From: Globodera rostochiensis
Lineage: Eukaryota > Nematoda > Chromadorea > Rhabditida > Heteroderidae
NCBI GenBank assembly: GCA_018350325.1
Contig: JAEVLN010000006.1
Span: 1,325,193 to 1,389,192 of the forward strand
Length of the DNA: 64,000 bases
Direction: 5' to 3'
Below, one piece after another: positions 26,093 to 36,539 of this stretch. Each line of letters begins with the position of its first letter. Within the stretch, counting starts at the first letter, position 1. Made by a program: the position numbers and the translations under genes. Below the pieces are notes generated by a model. The model did not search any database. It was given only the letters and a program-made list of their open reading frames with translations, and had not been told where the DNA came from.

Positions 26093-26722
26093 ATGCTCTG
26101 AGATTATTTGAGTTTACTATCTTTATACTGAATTTACTATGGGAAATTTGAATAAAAATTAGCGAATTGAGTTGCCTAAATAAGTGACTGATTGTTTAGG
26201 TCGGGATTATGGTCGCTAGGAGTTTATAATGAATAAATCTGATCTTTTGAAAGAATTTCATTTTTGTGACCATGTCGAATTAATGCAAACCCCGAAATTT
26301 AGTCAAGGTTTGGAAGCATTCTTTCTTATTACCCGAAATTTGGGAATGTTTTCAATTTTCATTGAGTCATAAGGCAAAATGTTCACCTTCTTTATCATTG
26401 AGGATTGGATTTTTAGGAAAATGCCTATTTTTTTGCCCTCCCCTAAACTTTTCAAAAAAAAATTTTTGGGATGTTGATTAAGAAACTTCAGCAAAATATT
26501 TTTAGTAGTTTTTTGTACGTATTTTATGCTTTTTGTGTATATGTTGCACTTTTTGGGATTTTAATGCCTATCAATTTCTTGGGTTGTGTTTATTATCATA
26601 TGAATTTATTCAGTATATAGTCCGCGTTTCGAATTTTGTCATCTCATTTTGAACCAGCTGTGCCGTCGTTTGCGGCGGCTTTCACCGGATTGCCGTCAAT
26701 TGGTAGCCTCTAAAGATCGCGC

Positions 26723-27182
26723 TTATTGTTTATCGCCGGGTTCTTTTCCAATGATTTTTGGCAAAATTGTTGTAAGGGTAAAACAAATGTCAATGGACAT
26801 GGGACGGGAGGGTTTGAACCTCCAACAAATTTTTGGTTTCGGGAACACAGACCAACAAGCAACAACAACAGTTGCCTTACACACGAAAACTATGGTAAGT
26901 GCCTTAAAAAATACAAAATTTCTTTGATACAATTTCTCTTTCGATTTCGTAAGAAAACCGAAAGAAAAACCTCGAAATTATCGAAATCGAAAGGTTTCGA
27001 CCCACCGGTCCCATGCAGGAGCATTGAGAGCCATCCCGCATGCAGGTGCCAGGACAACCGTTCGAAACACAGGCCAAGCCTTCTTCATCAATGCAGCCAT
27101 GGGCGTCCACCAACGGCACTTCCATGGACAGCATGGCAACGGCAATGACCAATGCGACAATCATTATCTTTTGTGCATTCAT
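26723..27182 (-). CDS. Small secreted cysteine-rich protein, candidate effector
   Basis: Exon 1 (27182 down to 27006) encodes 59 residues. The signal peptide is MNAQKIMIVALVIAVAMLSM with likely cleavage after VDA. A compact segment follows (HGCIDEEGLACVSNGCPGTC, then QCSCMGP) with six cysteines in 28 residues. It ends at a GTGGGT donor. A second exon (26902-26723) opens after TTTTTTTAAG in matching phase and would add about 60 residues with three or four more cysteines before a stop; this exon is less certain. Six closely spaced cysteines with glycines suggest a knottin-like disulfide fold, as in inhibitors, toxins, antimicrobial peptides and parasite effectors, but I do not recognise the family. 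The gene sits between the two minisatellite arrays. Confidence 0.6.
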
Positions 27183-27780
27183 TTTTGCAAATTTTCTGTG
27201 TTATAAAATTATGATTAAAATTCAAAATAAAAAATTAAATGATTTAATTGGCTATTTATTCAGAAATTAATAAAATTAAAAGAAGAGATTAATTTAGCAA
27301 ATAATTTAGGACATTTAATTTGCGCTTGTTGGTCGTCCAATTCCTTCCTTTTATAGAGTTCATTTTTATTTGCACATCCCAAGGCCAAATGATGTCAGAT
27401 GAAAAAGGTGCCTGAGAAGATTGAAATAATTAATTCTGAGTGGCTCTTCCCAAACATTATTAGCAAAACTAAAAATGATATCATCGAAATAAATTCATCA
27501 AAATTAAAGAAAACAAAATGCTAATCAAAAGAACGTTTAAAAGTGTATTAGTTATTTGGCTGTACTTAACAACCTTACCAAAGAGCCACCTTGCTACTTA
27601 TCCGTTTTACACGGGTGTTGAACTAAATAAAGATCCAAAAATTCATGTAGAAATAACTTGATTCTGATCAAAAAAGATAACTGCACTAAGTTGATTAGAC
27701 GCCTCCTCCATAGAGATTCAAAGACATCAAAATACACTGAAAACGGGGGTAATTTTTAGTAAATATTCCGGAGAAAACTT
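27183..27780. other. Upstream region of the small secreted protein gene
   Basis: AT-rich sequence without exon signals. GTTATAAAATT lies on the minus strand about 20-25 bases upstream of the ATG and could be a weak TATA-like site. Nothing else is recognisable. Confidence 0.35.
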
Positions 27781-28520
27781 CTTGCGTATGTTAACAATGA
27801 CTTTTATTCCAAAAATAATAACTTTTGACCTTTGCATCCCCAAAAATACAAACTTAAAACTTGACTTTTGCATTCCCAAAAATACAAACCTGACTTTTGC
27901 ATTTCAATACAATTTTAAAATATGATTTTTGCATTCTCAATACAAAATCAATTAATTTGACTTTTGCATTCTACAATATTAACATTTGGCATTTATTCCC
28001 AAAAATAAAAATTAAAAACTTGACTTTTGCATTTTTCAAAAATACAAACTTAAATATGACTTTTGCATTCTCAATACAAAATCAATTAATTTGACTTTTG
28101 CATTCCCAAAAATACAAACTTAAACCATGACTTTTGCATTCCCAAAAATACAAACTTAAACCATGACTTTTGCATTCCCAAAAATACAAACTTAAACCAT
28201 GACTTTTGCATTCCCAAAAATACAAACTTAAACCATGACTTTTGCATTCCCAAAAATACAAACTTAAACCATGACTTTTGCATTCCCAAAAATACAAACT
28301 TAAACCATGACTTTTGCATTCCCAAAAATACAAACTTAAACCATGACTTTTGCATTCCAATTTGGCTTTTATTCACAAAAAATACAAACTTAAAACTTGA
28401 CTTTTGCATTCCCAAAATATAAATCTAAAACTTACTTTTGCCTTCCCAAAAATACAACCGTAACAATGACTTTTTTTTACAAAAATACAAATTTAAAACT
28501 TGACTTTTTTGAATCCTGCA
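27780..28520. repeat. Minisatellite array 2 with a homogenised 36-bp core
   Basis: Same unit family as array 1. Between about 28090 and 28350 seven copies are essentially identical (unit built on CCATGACTTTTGCATTCCC and AAAAATACAAACTTAAA), while outer copies are degenerate. The core therefore expanded recently. The minus-strand frame reads a perfect 12-residue repeat, MQKSWFKFVFLG, because 36 is divisible by three. I regard that as a by-product, not a protein. Confidence 0.88.
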
Positions 28521-28817
28521 GGGAAAAAAGCCGGAGTGCAGAGGCACTGCGTCACCAAAGCCGCTGGATGCTTCACATCAAATCATAATGTTGTGATGGT
28601 TCAAAAACTTTAAAGCCTCATATCCACCCACCACCGGGGCTTATGCAGCTAAAAAAATGTCTTAAAAATGTTTTCTAAAAATTTGCAATTTTTCTATACC
28701 AAAATCATCCCGAAGTCCCACGGTCACCTGAATACCTTCTCTAGTAAGGGTGTAAATTTGTTCGGTTGGTCCCGGCCCCTGCGTGACCAAAAACTGACTA
28801 CGGACTTCACTTAAAAC

Positions 28818-29898
28818 TAGAGTGCGGCAAAATCGGATTTGCGGATCCCGCTGCGGGATTACAAATCAAAATCTCGTGCGGGATCGGATTTGCGGGATTA
28901 ATCCCGCAAATCCCGCAATCCCGCAAATCCCGCATTTTAAATTTGCGGGATCCCGCGCGGGATTGCGGGATTTTTTAATTTTACAAAAAAATTCAAAAAT
29001 TTTTCAAACTGGACCGAATTGTTCAGTTTGTTTCATTGAAGCTCTTATTTATCCAAGACTACTTGTAACTAGGGCCGGGACCGGGATTTTTGAACAAAAT
29101 TTTTTTTTTTATTATTCAAAAATATCTTCCTCATTGTCTTCAACTTCGATTGCCTCAGCATCAAATTTTTTGAAAATTCTGGCTTCACTTCTGCTGCTGG
29201 GGCTGAGGAAGGGGTCGGCGGTGCCGATAGGCGCCGCCGGGGAAAATTTTTGGAATTTTTGACTCAATTTGTTAAGAGATTTGCAACCAAATACGGCTAT
29301 TTTTGAATTTTTGACTCCATTTATTTACCAATTTTATAGGTAAAATGAAGATCCCCTATGGTTTTGTAAGTTCGTCCAACCAAAAAATGGAAATTCCAAA
29401 AAGTTGTAAAAAGCCGCCCAAAAACTTTTTAAAAATCATAAAAATTTAAGAAATTGTTTTCTCCACACAAATCCTCATCAAAAGAAAATAAAATGCAATT
29501 TGCACAGTCGGGAGTTGAACATCCACCCCCAACACTTTCGACCTACACCACTCACCACTACACCAGACGAAATTTGCATTTGTTATTAAAAATTCTTTTC
29601 TTATGATACTCCACTTGTGTAATTTGTGAGCATCGAGTCTTTTTAAATTGAAAGATTTGGCAAAACGTCAATGCTAATTTTGAATAAACTAGCATTATCA
29701 CTAACAATTTCCAATCCCGCAAATCCCGCACCTAAATTGCGGATCCCGCTGCGGGATTACAAATCAAAATCTCGTGCGGGATCGGATTTGCGGGATTAAT
29801 CCCGCAAATCCCGCAATCCCGCAAATCGCAAAAAATGCGGGATTGCGGCGCGGGATCCCGCAAAATCCCGCGCGGGATCAATCCCGCGCCGCACTCTA
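28818..29898. mobile_element. 1.08-kb nonautonomous hAT-like element, CGGGATT family
   Basis: Ends TAGAGTGCGGC / GCCGCACTCTA are perfect inverted repeats. They are flanked by a perfect 8-bp duplication CTTAAAAC (28810-28817 and 29899-29906), diagnostic of hAT-type insertion. Next to each end lies a GC-rich block of about 130 bp made of GCGGGATTACAAATC, AATCCCGCAAATCCCGC and related words; the two blocks are direct copies of each other. The AT-rich centre has no transposase-like frame. A tRNA-like stretch lies at about 29515-29580. Confidence 0.85.
29515..29582 (-). other. tRNA-like sequence (pseudogene or SINE-type fragment)
   Basis: On the minus strand TGGTGTAGTGGTGAGTGG resembles a tRNA D-arm/A box and, about 40 bases on, TGTTCAACTCCCGAC resembles a T-arm/B box. 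Acceptor and anticodon stems are not convincing. It lies inside the hAT-like element. Confidence 0.35.
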
Positions 29899-29899
29899 C

Positions 29900-30800
29900 T
29901 TAAAACCGGCCGCGTGCTACCCTATCCAGTATTTAACATACATACATGCGCAAGGGGACATTTTGTCCGATTTTCGGGACTTTTTGTCCTTCTTAGTTTT
30001 TTCACCTAAAATTCAAGTAAAATTGAACCAAGATCGTGAGGTACTTTTTAATCGAGAATCTCGATCGGTCCGTGCTCTAATTCTTACCAGCAAAACAATG
30101 TGCGGGTTCGAACCCAACATCAGACTTGCCGAAATGACAAACCACTAAGCCATGATTTAATTGGTCGGACTTTGTTAAAAAAAAGTGGAGTTTTTGGTGT
30201 TCAGACTTTTCGACAAGAGATCATATTTAAATTTCATTTAATTAAATTATTTTGCCCTTTTAATATTTTGTAAATAAATATAATGAAGGAAATTCATTTT
30301 TGCATATTATTACTTTGAGAGTTTGGGAGGGGGTGCATTTTGTTTGATGGGCCTTTCTTAAAAAATGTCTTCTTGAGATAACCCACAAAATCCTTTCTTA
30401 TCAATTAATTATGTGCTCAAAAATTGTTTGCCTTTATCCTCAGTTATATACCGAAACGACCATTCCAAAAAATATCCCAAATTCATGTCATAGCGAATGT
30501 CAGAGCAAATATAACTTACAATAAACTAGGAATTAAGAAAAAGCTAAATAATAAATTTTTACTCCATACAATAACATTTAAAAAAATTAAACTTACTGTT
30601 CAAAAATCCGCTTGGGTTTTTTGTCAAAAGTACGAAAGACCACCGCTGTCCTCGACAAATTTAAAAATTATAAAAACATTGGTACTCAAATATAATATTC
30701 TTTTTAAAATAAACGATTTCTATTTTACTTAATTTATTTATTTTAAATAAAATTTTTATTTTTGGCATATGCGCGGATTTGTTTATTTAAGGCTAAACAT
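29900..30800. other. Intergenic interval with a dispersed repeat and a tRNA-like segment
   Basis: From about 29945 to 30080, sequence beginning CAAGGGGACATTTTGTCCG and ending in ATCGAGAATCTCGATCGGTCC recurs at 39403-39490 with few changes, so it is a dispersed repeat. At 30104-30152 (minus) CTTAGTGGTTTGTC and GGGTTCGAACCC resemble the A and B boxes of a tRNA-derived sequence. The rest is AT-rich with no exon chain. Confidence 0.5.
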
Positions 30801-30801
30801 A

Positions 30802-33800
30802 ATGGCTAATGCTATTGCATTGAACGCAACTGATGAGTCGCAAATTCGACGTCGGCGTTTACCGTTGGAATTACAATGCGAAGTTTTTTTTTAATTTAAA
30901 TCACATTTTTGTAAATTTTCGAGTTCGGGGGCCCGAGTAGTAAAAAGTTCGGATAATAAATAATTTCGATTGTTTGAAATTTTTAAATTTCAGTTATTCA
31001 CCGCCTTGCCCCTTGAACATGCCTCGCGTTTGTTGCTGTTGTCCGACGGAATCAACAACAATTGCATTGGCCGCGTCCGAAAACTGCGCGAAAAATGGCG
31101 GGTTCGAATTTTTTTTGAAAATTTCAAACTTGTCGAAAATGTCGTCAAAAATTTGTATTTCGAAAATTGTGAGTTAACAAAACATTGAAAACCTAAAAAA
31201 AGATACCTTTTTTGAATGAGGGTCAAAAGCAACACAAAAAATGTTTTTAAAAGGAATTTTCCGACCCGCGCGTCGACAAACTTGTCCAGCGTTACCATTA
31301 CCGGTTGCATGCCAAAATAAAAGCCATCGAAGAGGTTTTTTTTTAATTTTTTGTGACATTTTTTTGGGCTTAGGTCCCCTCAAAAGTTTTGAAAAAATTT
31401 ATATCGTCGCCAAATGCCTTTATTCCTTTGAGGATACCACGACATTTGCGGATTACTCAATTTGTTAAGAGGTTTGTACCCAAAAAACTTCAAATTGTAC
31501 AAAGCAAGGAGACATTATTTTCGGAAAAACCTCATTTTTCCCTCAAAAAATTAGAAATTTTCACAAAATTCAAAAATATAGCAAAATTATGGCAAGTGTG
31601 ATAATTTAGCAAATTTCAAAAATTATGGCATTTGCCATAAAAATATTGCATTTTGGCATCTCTATCCGCAATTGTCAATCCGAAAATGTCGGGGCACGGT
31701 TTTTTGCTATTTTTTGTGTAGGAATGGATCGTTCGGACGGAATTTTTCGGTTCGAATTTTTTCAAATTGAATTTTATGTTTTTTTTAATCGAAAATTCAT
31801 GTTTTATAGGCACATCTTGATGTCAATCCCGCGGCACAATATGAAAGCACTAAGCTGCATAAAGTCAGTGTTTTTAGCTGAATTTTTTTTTTCATTTCAC
31901 TAACCTTGCGCAAAAAACAATCGCTTAAGCTTGTAGAAATTTTCGGCTACACATCGATTTCTCATTTTTCCGTAAAAAACAGAATTTTTCACAAAGTTTT
32001 AAAACTATGGCATGTGTGGAAATGGCAACAAAAAATAAGGCAAATTTGCAAAATTCTGGCATTTGCCTTAAAAAAAGGGGGGCTAGGTCGTTTCGTAAAA
32101 AAGCAAATGGAGCGTTTTTTAAAAGTTTTTTTGTTATAGCTTTTTTTTAAACTAAAATCAAGCAATTTTAGTATTATTCGGAAGCTTAGGAAAGAAGCTA
32201 GTACTTAAAACACAATTGATTTTCTTCTTTAGAAAAATCTTCGTTAGGAGGAGAAGCTAGGTATTAGCAAGCAAAAGCTAAGCTATTGGCCAAATCTTAA
32301 AAAAGCTATGGCCAGAAAACGCTTTTTTGGCCACAACTTTTTTAAGAAATGTTCTAGAGCTTAGCTTTTGCGCTTAAAAACTTCTACCCATTGCATGCTT
32401 TCAAATGATATCAAAAATTGCTTGATTTGGTTAGCTTTAAAAGAAGTTATAACAAAAAAACCTTTAAAATGCGCCCCATTTGCCTTTTTTACGAAACGCC
32501 CAGCACGAAACTAAGGCATTTTGGCCTCTCTGCCCGAAGGGTTTTGTGGCCGGAGCAATTTTCTTAACATTGATATTTTAACAAAATTGGTCCGAAAATG
32601 ATTAATTTCGCAAAACAATAGTGTCACCCCTATGGTTTTTTTCTCAAAAAAAATTTCGGGGGGGGGAGGAGGCGGCCCCCCCTGGCGCCGCCCATCATGG
32701 GCTGCCCATGCAGCAGGGGAGGGCTTCCAATAGTCGGGATAGAAATGGGACGAGAGACTCGCTTAGTTCCCGCGTTTCCATTCTTTTTTTATGGACCCCC
32801 ACTCTCCCTCTCGCCCCTCCCTTTTTCCCGGGACCCCCCCCCCACGGTAAATACCCGATTCGCTTTTTTTGGGACCATTCGATTTTTGGGACGATTCGCT
32901 TTTTAGTAAGAAAAAAGCATTTATGAGCGGGATTTAAAGGTTTTATGCAATTCATTAAGTGTATTCAGGGGTTATTGAGGTAGCTGACCACGAATATGAC
33001 ATCAGATTTATATAAGAATCATCTAATCTATGATTTAGACATCTATGTTTTTATAAAAAATTAAAAAAAAAATTTTTTTTCAAAGTTGAGAGAAAGCTGT
33101 TTTTATGGGTATTTGGTGGCGTAGAATCCGAATCTGACTCTCTTGTTGTAATTTCGTGCATTTCCACCGTTTGAGCAATAAATGTGATTTTTGAAATTTC
33201 GAAATCGAATTCGGGTCCGGGGTTCGAAATTGGTCTATATAAATATCAGATTCTGATTCTACTCCCCCGAATACCCCTAAAAACAACTTTTTCTCAACTT
33301 TGAAAAAAAAAAATTTTTAATTTTTTATAAAAACATAGATGTCGAAATCATAGATAGATGATGTCATATGATAAATCTGATGTCATATTCGTGGTCAGCT
33401 ACCTCAATAACCCCTGAATACACTTAATGAATTGCATAAAACCTTCAAATCCCGCTCATAAATGCTTTTTTCTTACTAAAAAGCGAATCGTCCCAAAAAA
33501 GCGAATGGTCCCAAAAAAAAGCAAATCGGGTCAAAAGCGAATAGGGTAAAAAGCGAATTGGCCAAAACGAATCGGGGTCCGTTCCCCCCCCCCCCCCCCA
33601 CACGTGCCTGACCCGCCCCCCTCCCAAATACGTGCCTGAATGTACTTTTGTTTTGTTAAAACAGCGCATTTCGCATGATCGTGCCGAGCTTTCCCCGTGG
33701 GTGGGCGCGAATTCTGTGCAGCGTGCCACCGGCGCCGTCACGCGCCACGGAGTGATGACAGAACTGGTGAATAGCATCGCGCACATGCACGGATTCATTG

Positions 33801-35885
33801 AAAAGTAAGTATCTAGATGATCTATAGACTAGAACAAATTTTTGAACTTTTCAGTTTTCTTCGAGGAAAAATTATGAATATTTGGATCCATTTTCTTAAC
33901 AAAAACAGATCAAATTTATCCGCACCGCCAGCATTTCTTCCTAAAAAGCCTTAGAAATTTACCGTATTTTTAAATGTTGGTTGCAAATCTCAGCAAATTG
34001 AAATTCAGCAGAATTCTTAAAAAAATAGTATTTTTGAAAATTCCGTAATAAAACGCAGTAAAAAGGACACAAAAGCACCCCTGGGGAGGCTGTGGTGCCG
34101 ATAGGCGTTGCCACCGGGAAAATTTTCTACTTTCGATTTTTGTTAAGAAAATTGAAGCATTGAATTTTTTTCAAAATTCTTTTTCGCGCACTAAAAATCT
34201 ATTTACCGTATTACCTCTTTTAATCACACCCTCTCTAATAATCCCGCCCTCTTTTTTTCGGTGGGGCTAATGCGAAAATAGTCAATCTTTAGGGGTGTTG
34301 GATTTTAGGGGTGCATTTTTGGGTTTTATTACATTTTTCTTAAAGAATTTTTCCAAAAGAATATTTTCTCCAAAATCAATTTTAGGGGTCAAATTTTTGT
34401 GTTTTTTGATCGAATTTGTTGAGAAAATTGGTCTAAAACTACAAATTTTGCAAAACAATCAGCCCCCCCCCCTATGGTTTTTTCTCAAAAAAATTTTCAC
34501 CAGCTGAAGTATGAAAATTGTGTGGAAAACGTGAAGAATTTTCGTGCTAGATGAACAATTTGTCTCTTCTGAGTCGGTTGAAAAATAATCCCACCGGTGG
34601 GATTAAAAGAGGTAATACGGTAAACTGTATTATAAATGTTCCTTCAATGGGGGAGCAAAAAAGAAACAAAGCCAATTTTTTTGGACTTTAATTTTCAAGG
34701 ATCGCATTAACAAAAAGTTTTCATACATACGACATTTCATACACTAAGCAAAAAAACGACACTTCATACATGAACCAAAATACGACACTTCATACACGCG
34801 ACATTTCATACACCGAAAATTTCATCCACTAAACAAAAATATGATACTAATCAAAGCCCACCCGGTTTCAAGTCGGATTTCCTACCCCTATTGGGTCGGA
34901 TAGGGTTCAGTTTACAAACAATAATCATATTTTTACCAAAACAAAAAATATTTATTCTTGTTCAAATGGCTTGTATTTTTCGTCTGAATACTTTTTTTTG
35001 TAAATTTTTTTTATATACGTTCAATATTTTTTGCATCCATTGTGAGTTAAAAGTGAAAGCATTTGGATGGGTCCGGAGCGCGTGTATGAGCCAATTTTGG
35101 GTTCATGTATGAAGTGTCGTTTTTTTGCTTAGTGTATGAAATGTCATCCTGCCGTCTATGTTGTGTATTGGGTTCAAACCCGCTTGAGTGCACACATTTT
35201 ACCTAACACAGATTTTTATTAACAGAAACAAGAAGCGGTTGAAGGAAGCCGATGAAGAGTTCAACAATTTGGATCGGAAAGCCCACAACATAATGTGAAC
35301 ACTAATGCCCTAAAAATCTTTTTTTTTTTTTTTGCTCGTCACACAAAAACTTTTAATGTGAACAAAATTCGTTTTGTTCCACAGAGGATGAATATTTATT
35401 AGAATTTGCTTAACCCCGATTGAATAATGAGTTGTATATAGCCTAAAAAAAGATTAATTAAACAAATTTTAAGGTCCAAACTTGTTCCGCTTCAATTGTC
35501 GAAACAAATACTTTCCGCTGCTGGCAGTGAACGGTTCGCTGAGCGCCTTCGCCGTGACTATTTAGCGCACATTGGCGCGACACGTGCGCGTTTGTGCGAA
35601 CTAAAGGAGGAGAACCGGAAAATGTGGGCTGCGTTTTTTAATTTGTTTACCTTTTGGCGCATTTAATATTTAATCAACACATTTTTGAATTTTTAATCAA
35701 TAAAAAATGTTAATTAAATTTTTTGCTTTGGACTCAGGCAGACCGGAGTGCGCAAACAGCTTTGTAAATGGAGCAGCGAAGTGCAAAAGCATCACGACAT
35801 AATCATCGCTCAGTGGAAGGCGATCAATACGCAAAATGTGTGTGAAATGGCATTTGTCGCGCGGGGGGGGGAAGGGGCAGGCTGA
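30802..35885 (+). CDS. Unrecognised helical protein with F-box-like N terminus, eight exons
   Basis: Exons 30802-30882, 30994-31101, 31254-31334, 31810-31863, 33665-33804, 35226-35294, 35474-35623 and 35738-35837 all join in phase. Reading on past the last donor reaches a stop at 35883, giving about 275 residues, but the gene may continue through the GTGTGT donor at 35838. The start (RRRLPLELQCE then LFTALPLEHASRLLLL) looks F-box-like. The rest is rich in charged helix: RVRKLREKW, QRYHYRLHAKIKAIEE, RLKEADEEFNNLDRKAHNIM, RFAERLRRDYLAHIGATRAR and LCELKEENRKM, suggesting a coiled-coil protein of the cytoplasm or nucleus. The donor after exon 2 (GTTCGA) is weak. Eight matching phases make it very likely a real gene. 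I cannot name a family. Confidence 0.68.
32082..32507. mobile_element. Fold-back MITE, family A (second copy)
   Basis: Ends CTAGGTCGTTTCGTAAAA and TTACGAAACGCCCAGCAC, related to the element at 22320-22722 but with an inverted interior: the AGCATGCAATGGGTAGAAG segment appears as its reverse complement. It lies in intron 4 of the helical-protein gene. Confidence 0.75.
32850..33560. mobile_element. Long fold-back element with a nested fold-back core
   Basis: Arms of about 220 bp at about 32860-33085 and 33285-33500 are inverted repeats (AAAAGCATTTATGAGCGGGA opposite TCCCGCTCATAAATGCTTTT; GAGGTAGCTGACCACGAATA opposite TATTCGTGGTCAGCTACCTC). The core at about 33115-33280 is itself imperfectly palindromic around GTAGAATCCGAATCTGACTC, a motif shared with the element at 48790-49075. 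Outside the arms, GCGAATCGTCCCAAAAAAGC-like repeats are also inverted. A C-run at 33582-33599 follows. Confidence 0.78.
34203..34623. mobile_element. MITE with perfect 23-bp inverted ends
   Basis: The 23 bases at 34203-34225 (beginning TTACCGTATTACCTC) are the exact reverse complement of 34601-34623 (ending GAGGTAATACGGTAA). The 421-bp element lies in intron 5 of the helical-protein gene. The interior has no coding capacity. I see no clear 8-bp duplication, so the superfamily is unassigned. Confidence 0.8.
34722..35181. mobile_element. Fold-back element built on CATTTCATACACTAAGC
   Basis: The segment at about 34725-34780 (GACATTTCATACACTAAGC, then CGACACTTCATACATGAACC) is the inverse of about 35092-35148. 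Short copies of CGACACTTCATACA also repeat in tandem on the left side. At 35126-35181 the sequence passes through TTGCTTAGTG and GGGTTCAAACCC, spaced like A and B boxes of a tRNA-derived sequence. Confidence 0.65.
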
Positions 35886-36289
35886 GTGATTCGGACCGGA
35901 AAGTTGGCCACACGTGTAGAGCCTGGTAAACAAATTCCAGGAGCGGAAGTTTGTATTTGTCCGGAACGGAATCCTGTTAAAATCGCTCTCCGTTAAAAAT
36001 CCAGCTTGGCCCAAATTAACGAGTGCCAATCCCGTTAAAATCCCGCCGGGCTTTAGACCGATGTACATACTGGAGAGACCGGACGGGATCGGCATCCCGC
36101 AAGATTGAATTTGGGATTTCGAACAGGAATGCTTGTAATTACGAATTTTGCATAATTTTGTAATCGGGTTTTGCTGTCGAAAAACTTTTGTTCCTGTTTT
36201 TCGGTTTTAGGCTTTTTTCCGATTTTTTTAAAATATTTTTACCCTCCTTCTTGACCCCCTTCCCTTGGGTACGCCCTGCTGGTACTCAA

Positions 36290-36535
36290 TTTCGGGTTGT
36301 TAAGGCGTCGGACAAATTTGATGCAACTGTTTGGCGCGCTCAGGTTCTTGGTGAGCTCAAAGCGAAAGATGCTCTTACTGTACGTTTTAATTGGTTAAAA
36401 TGTGTTTTTAATTAAATAAACATTCAAAGGCATTGAAAATTGCTGCATCATTAATTATGTTTTTTGGTTTTTTAAGATTGCTTCGGACTGCACTGTCGGG
36501 AGATGCGCTTGCTCATTGGGACGCCGTTTCTAAAT
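36290..36535 (+). pseudogene. Possible retrotransposon gag fragment
   Basis: Two open segments, 36299-36380 (VKASDKFDATVWRAQVLGEL) and about 36478-36535 (LLRTALSGDALAHWDAVSK), have the look of LTR-retrotransposon gag capsid sequence: W near the start of helices and an AL.GDA..HW pattern. They are separated by about 95 bp of noncoding sequence and the frames do not join. No protease, reverse transcriptase or LTR was found. Low confidence from motif shape alone. Confidence 0.3.
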
Positions 36536-36539
36536 GATA

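Noticed and set aside
26800..26850. A tRNA-like stem with GGTTTGAACC on the plus strand
   Set aside because: Only the five-base stem is present; no D-arm, anticodon arm or acceptor stem can be drawn, and it overlaps the possible exon 2 of the small secreted protein gene.
28082..28415. Repeat protein with the 12-residue unit MQKSWFKFVFLG on the minus strand
   Set aside because: Explained by a 36-bp minisatellite divisible by three; outer copies break the frame and no start, signal or flanking exon supports it.
25060..28520. CRISPR-like array (36-bp repeats)
   Set aside because: Repeats are contiguous without unique spacers, in a eukaryotic context with introns and no cas-like genes.
32621..32926. 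Small proline-rich frames around the C-runs at 32.65-32.85 kb
   Set aside because: Low-complexity GC-rich stretch at the edge of a fold-back element; no splice context or homology signal.
35697..36095. 132-codon minus-strand frame overlapping exon 8 of the helical-protein gene
   Set aside because: It is the antisense shadow of a better supported plus-strand exon and has no recognisable motif.
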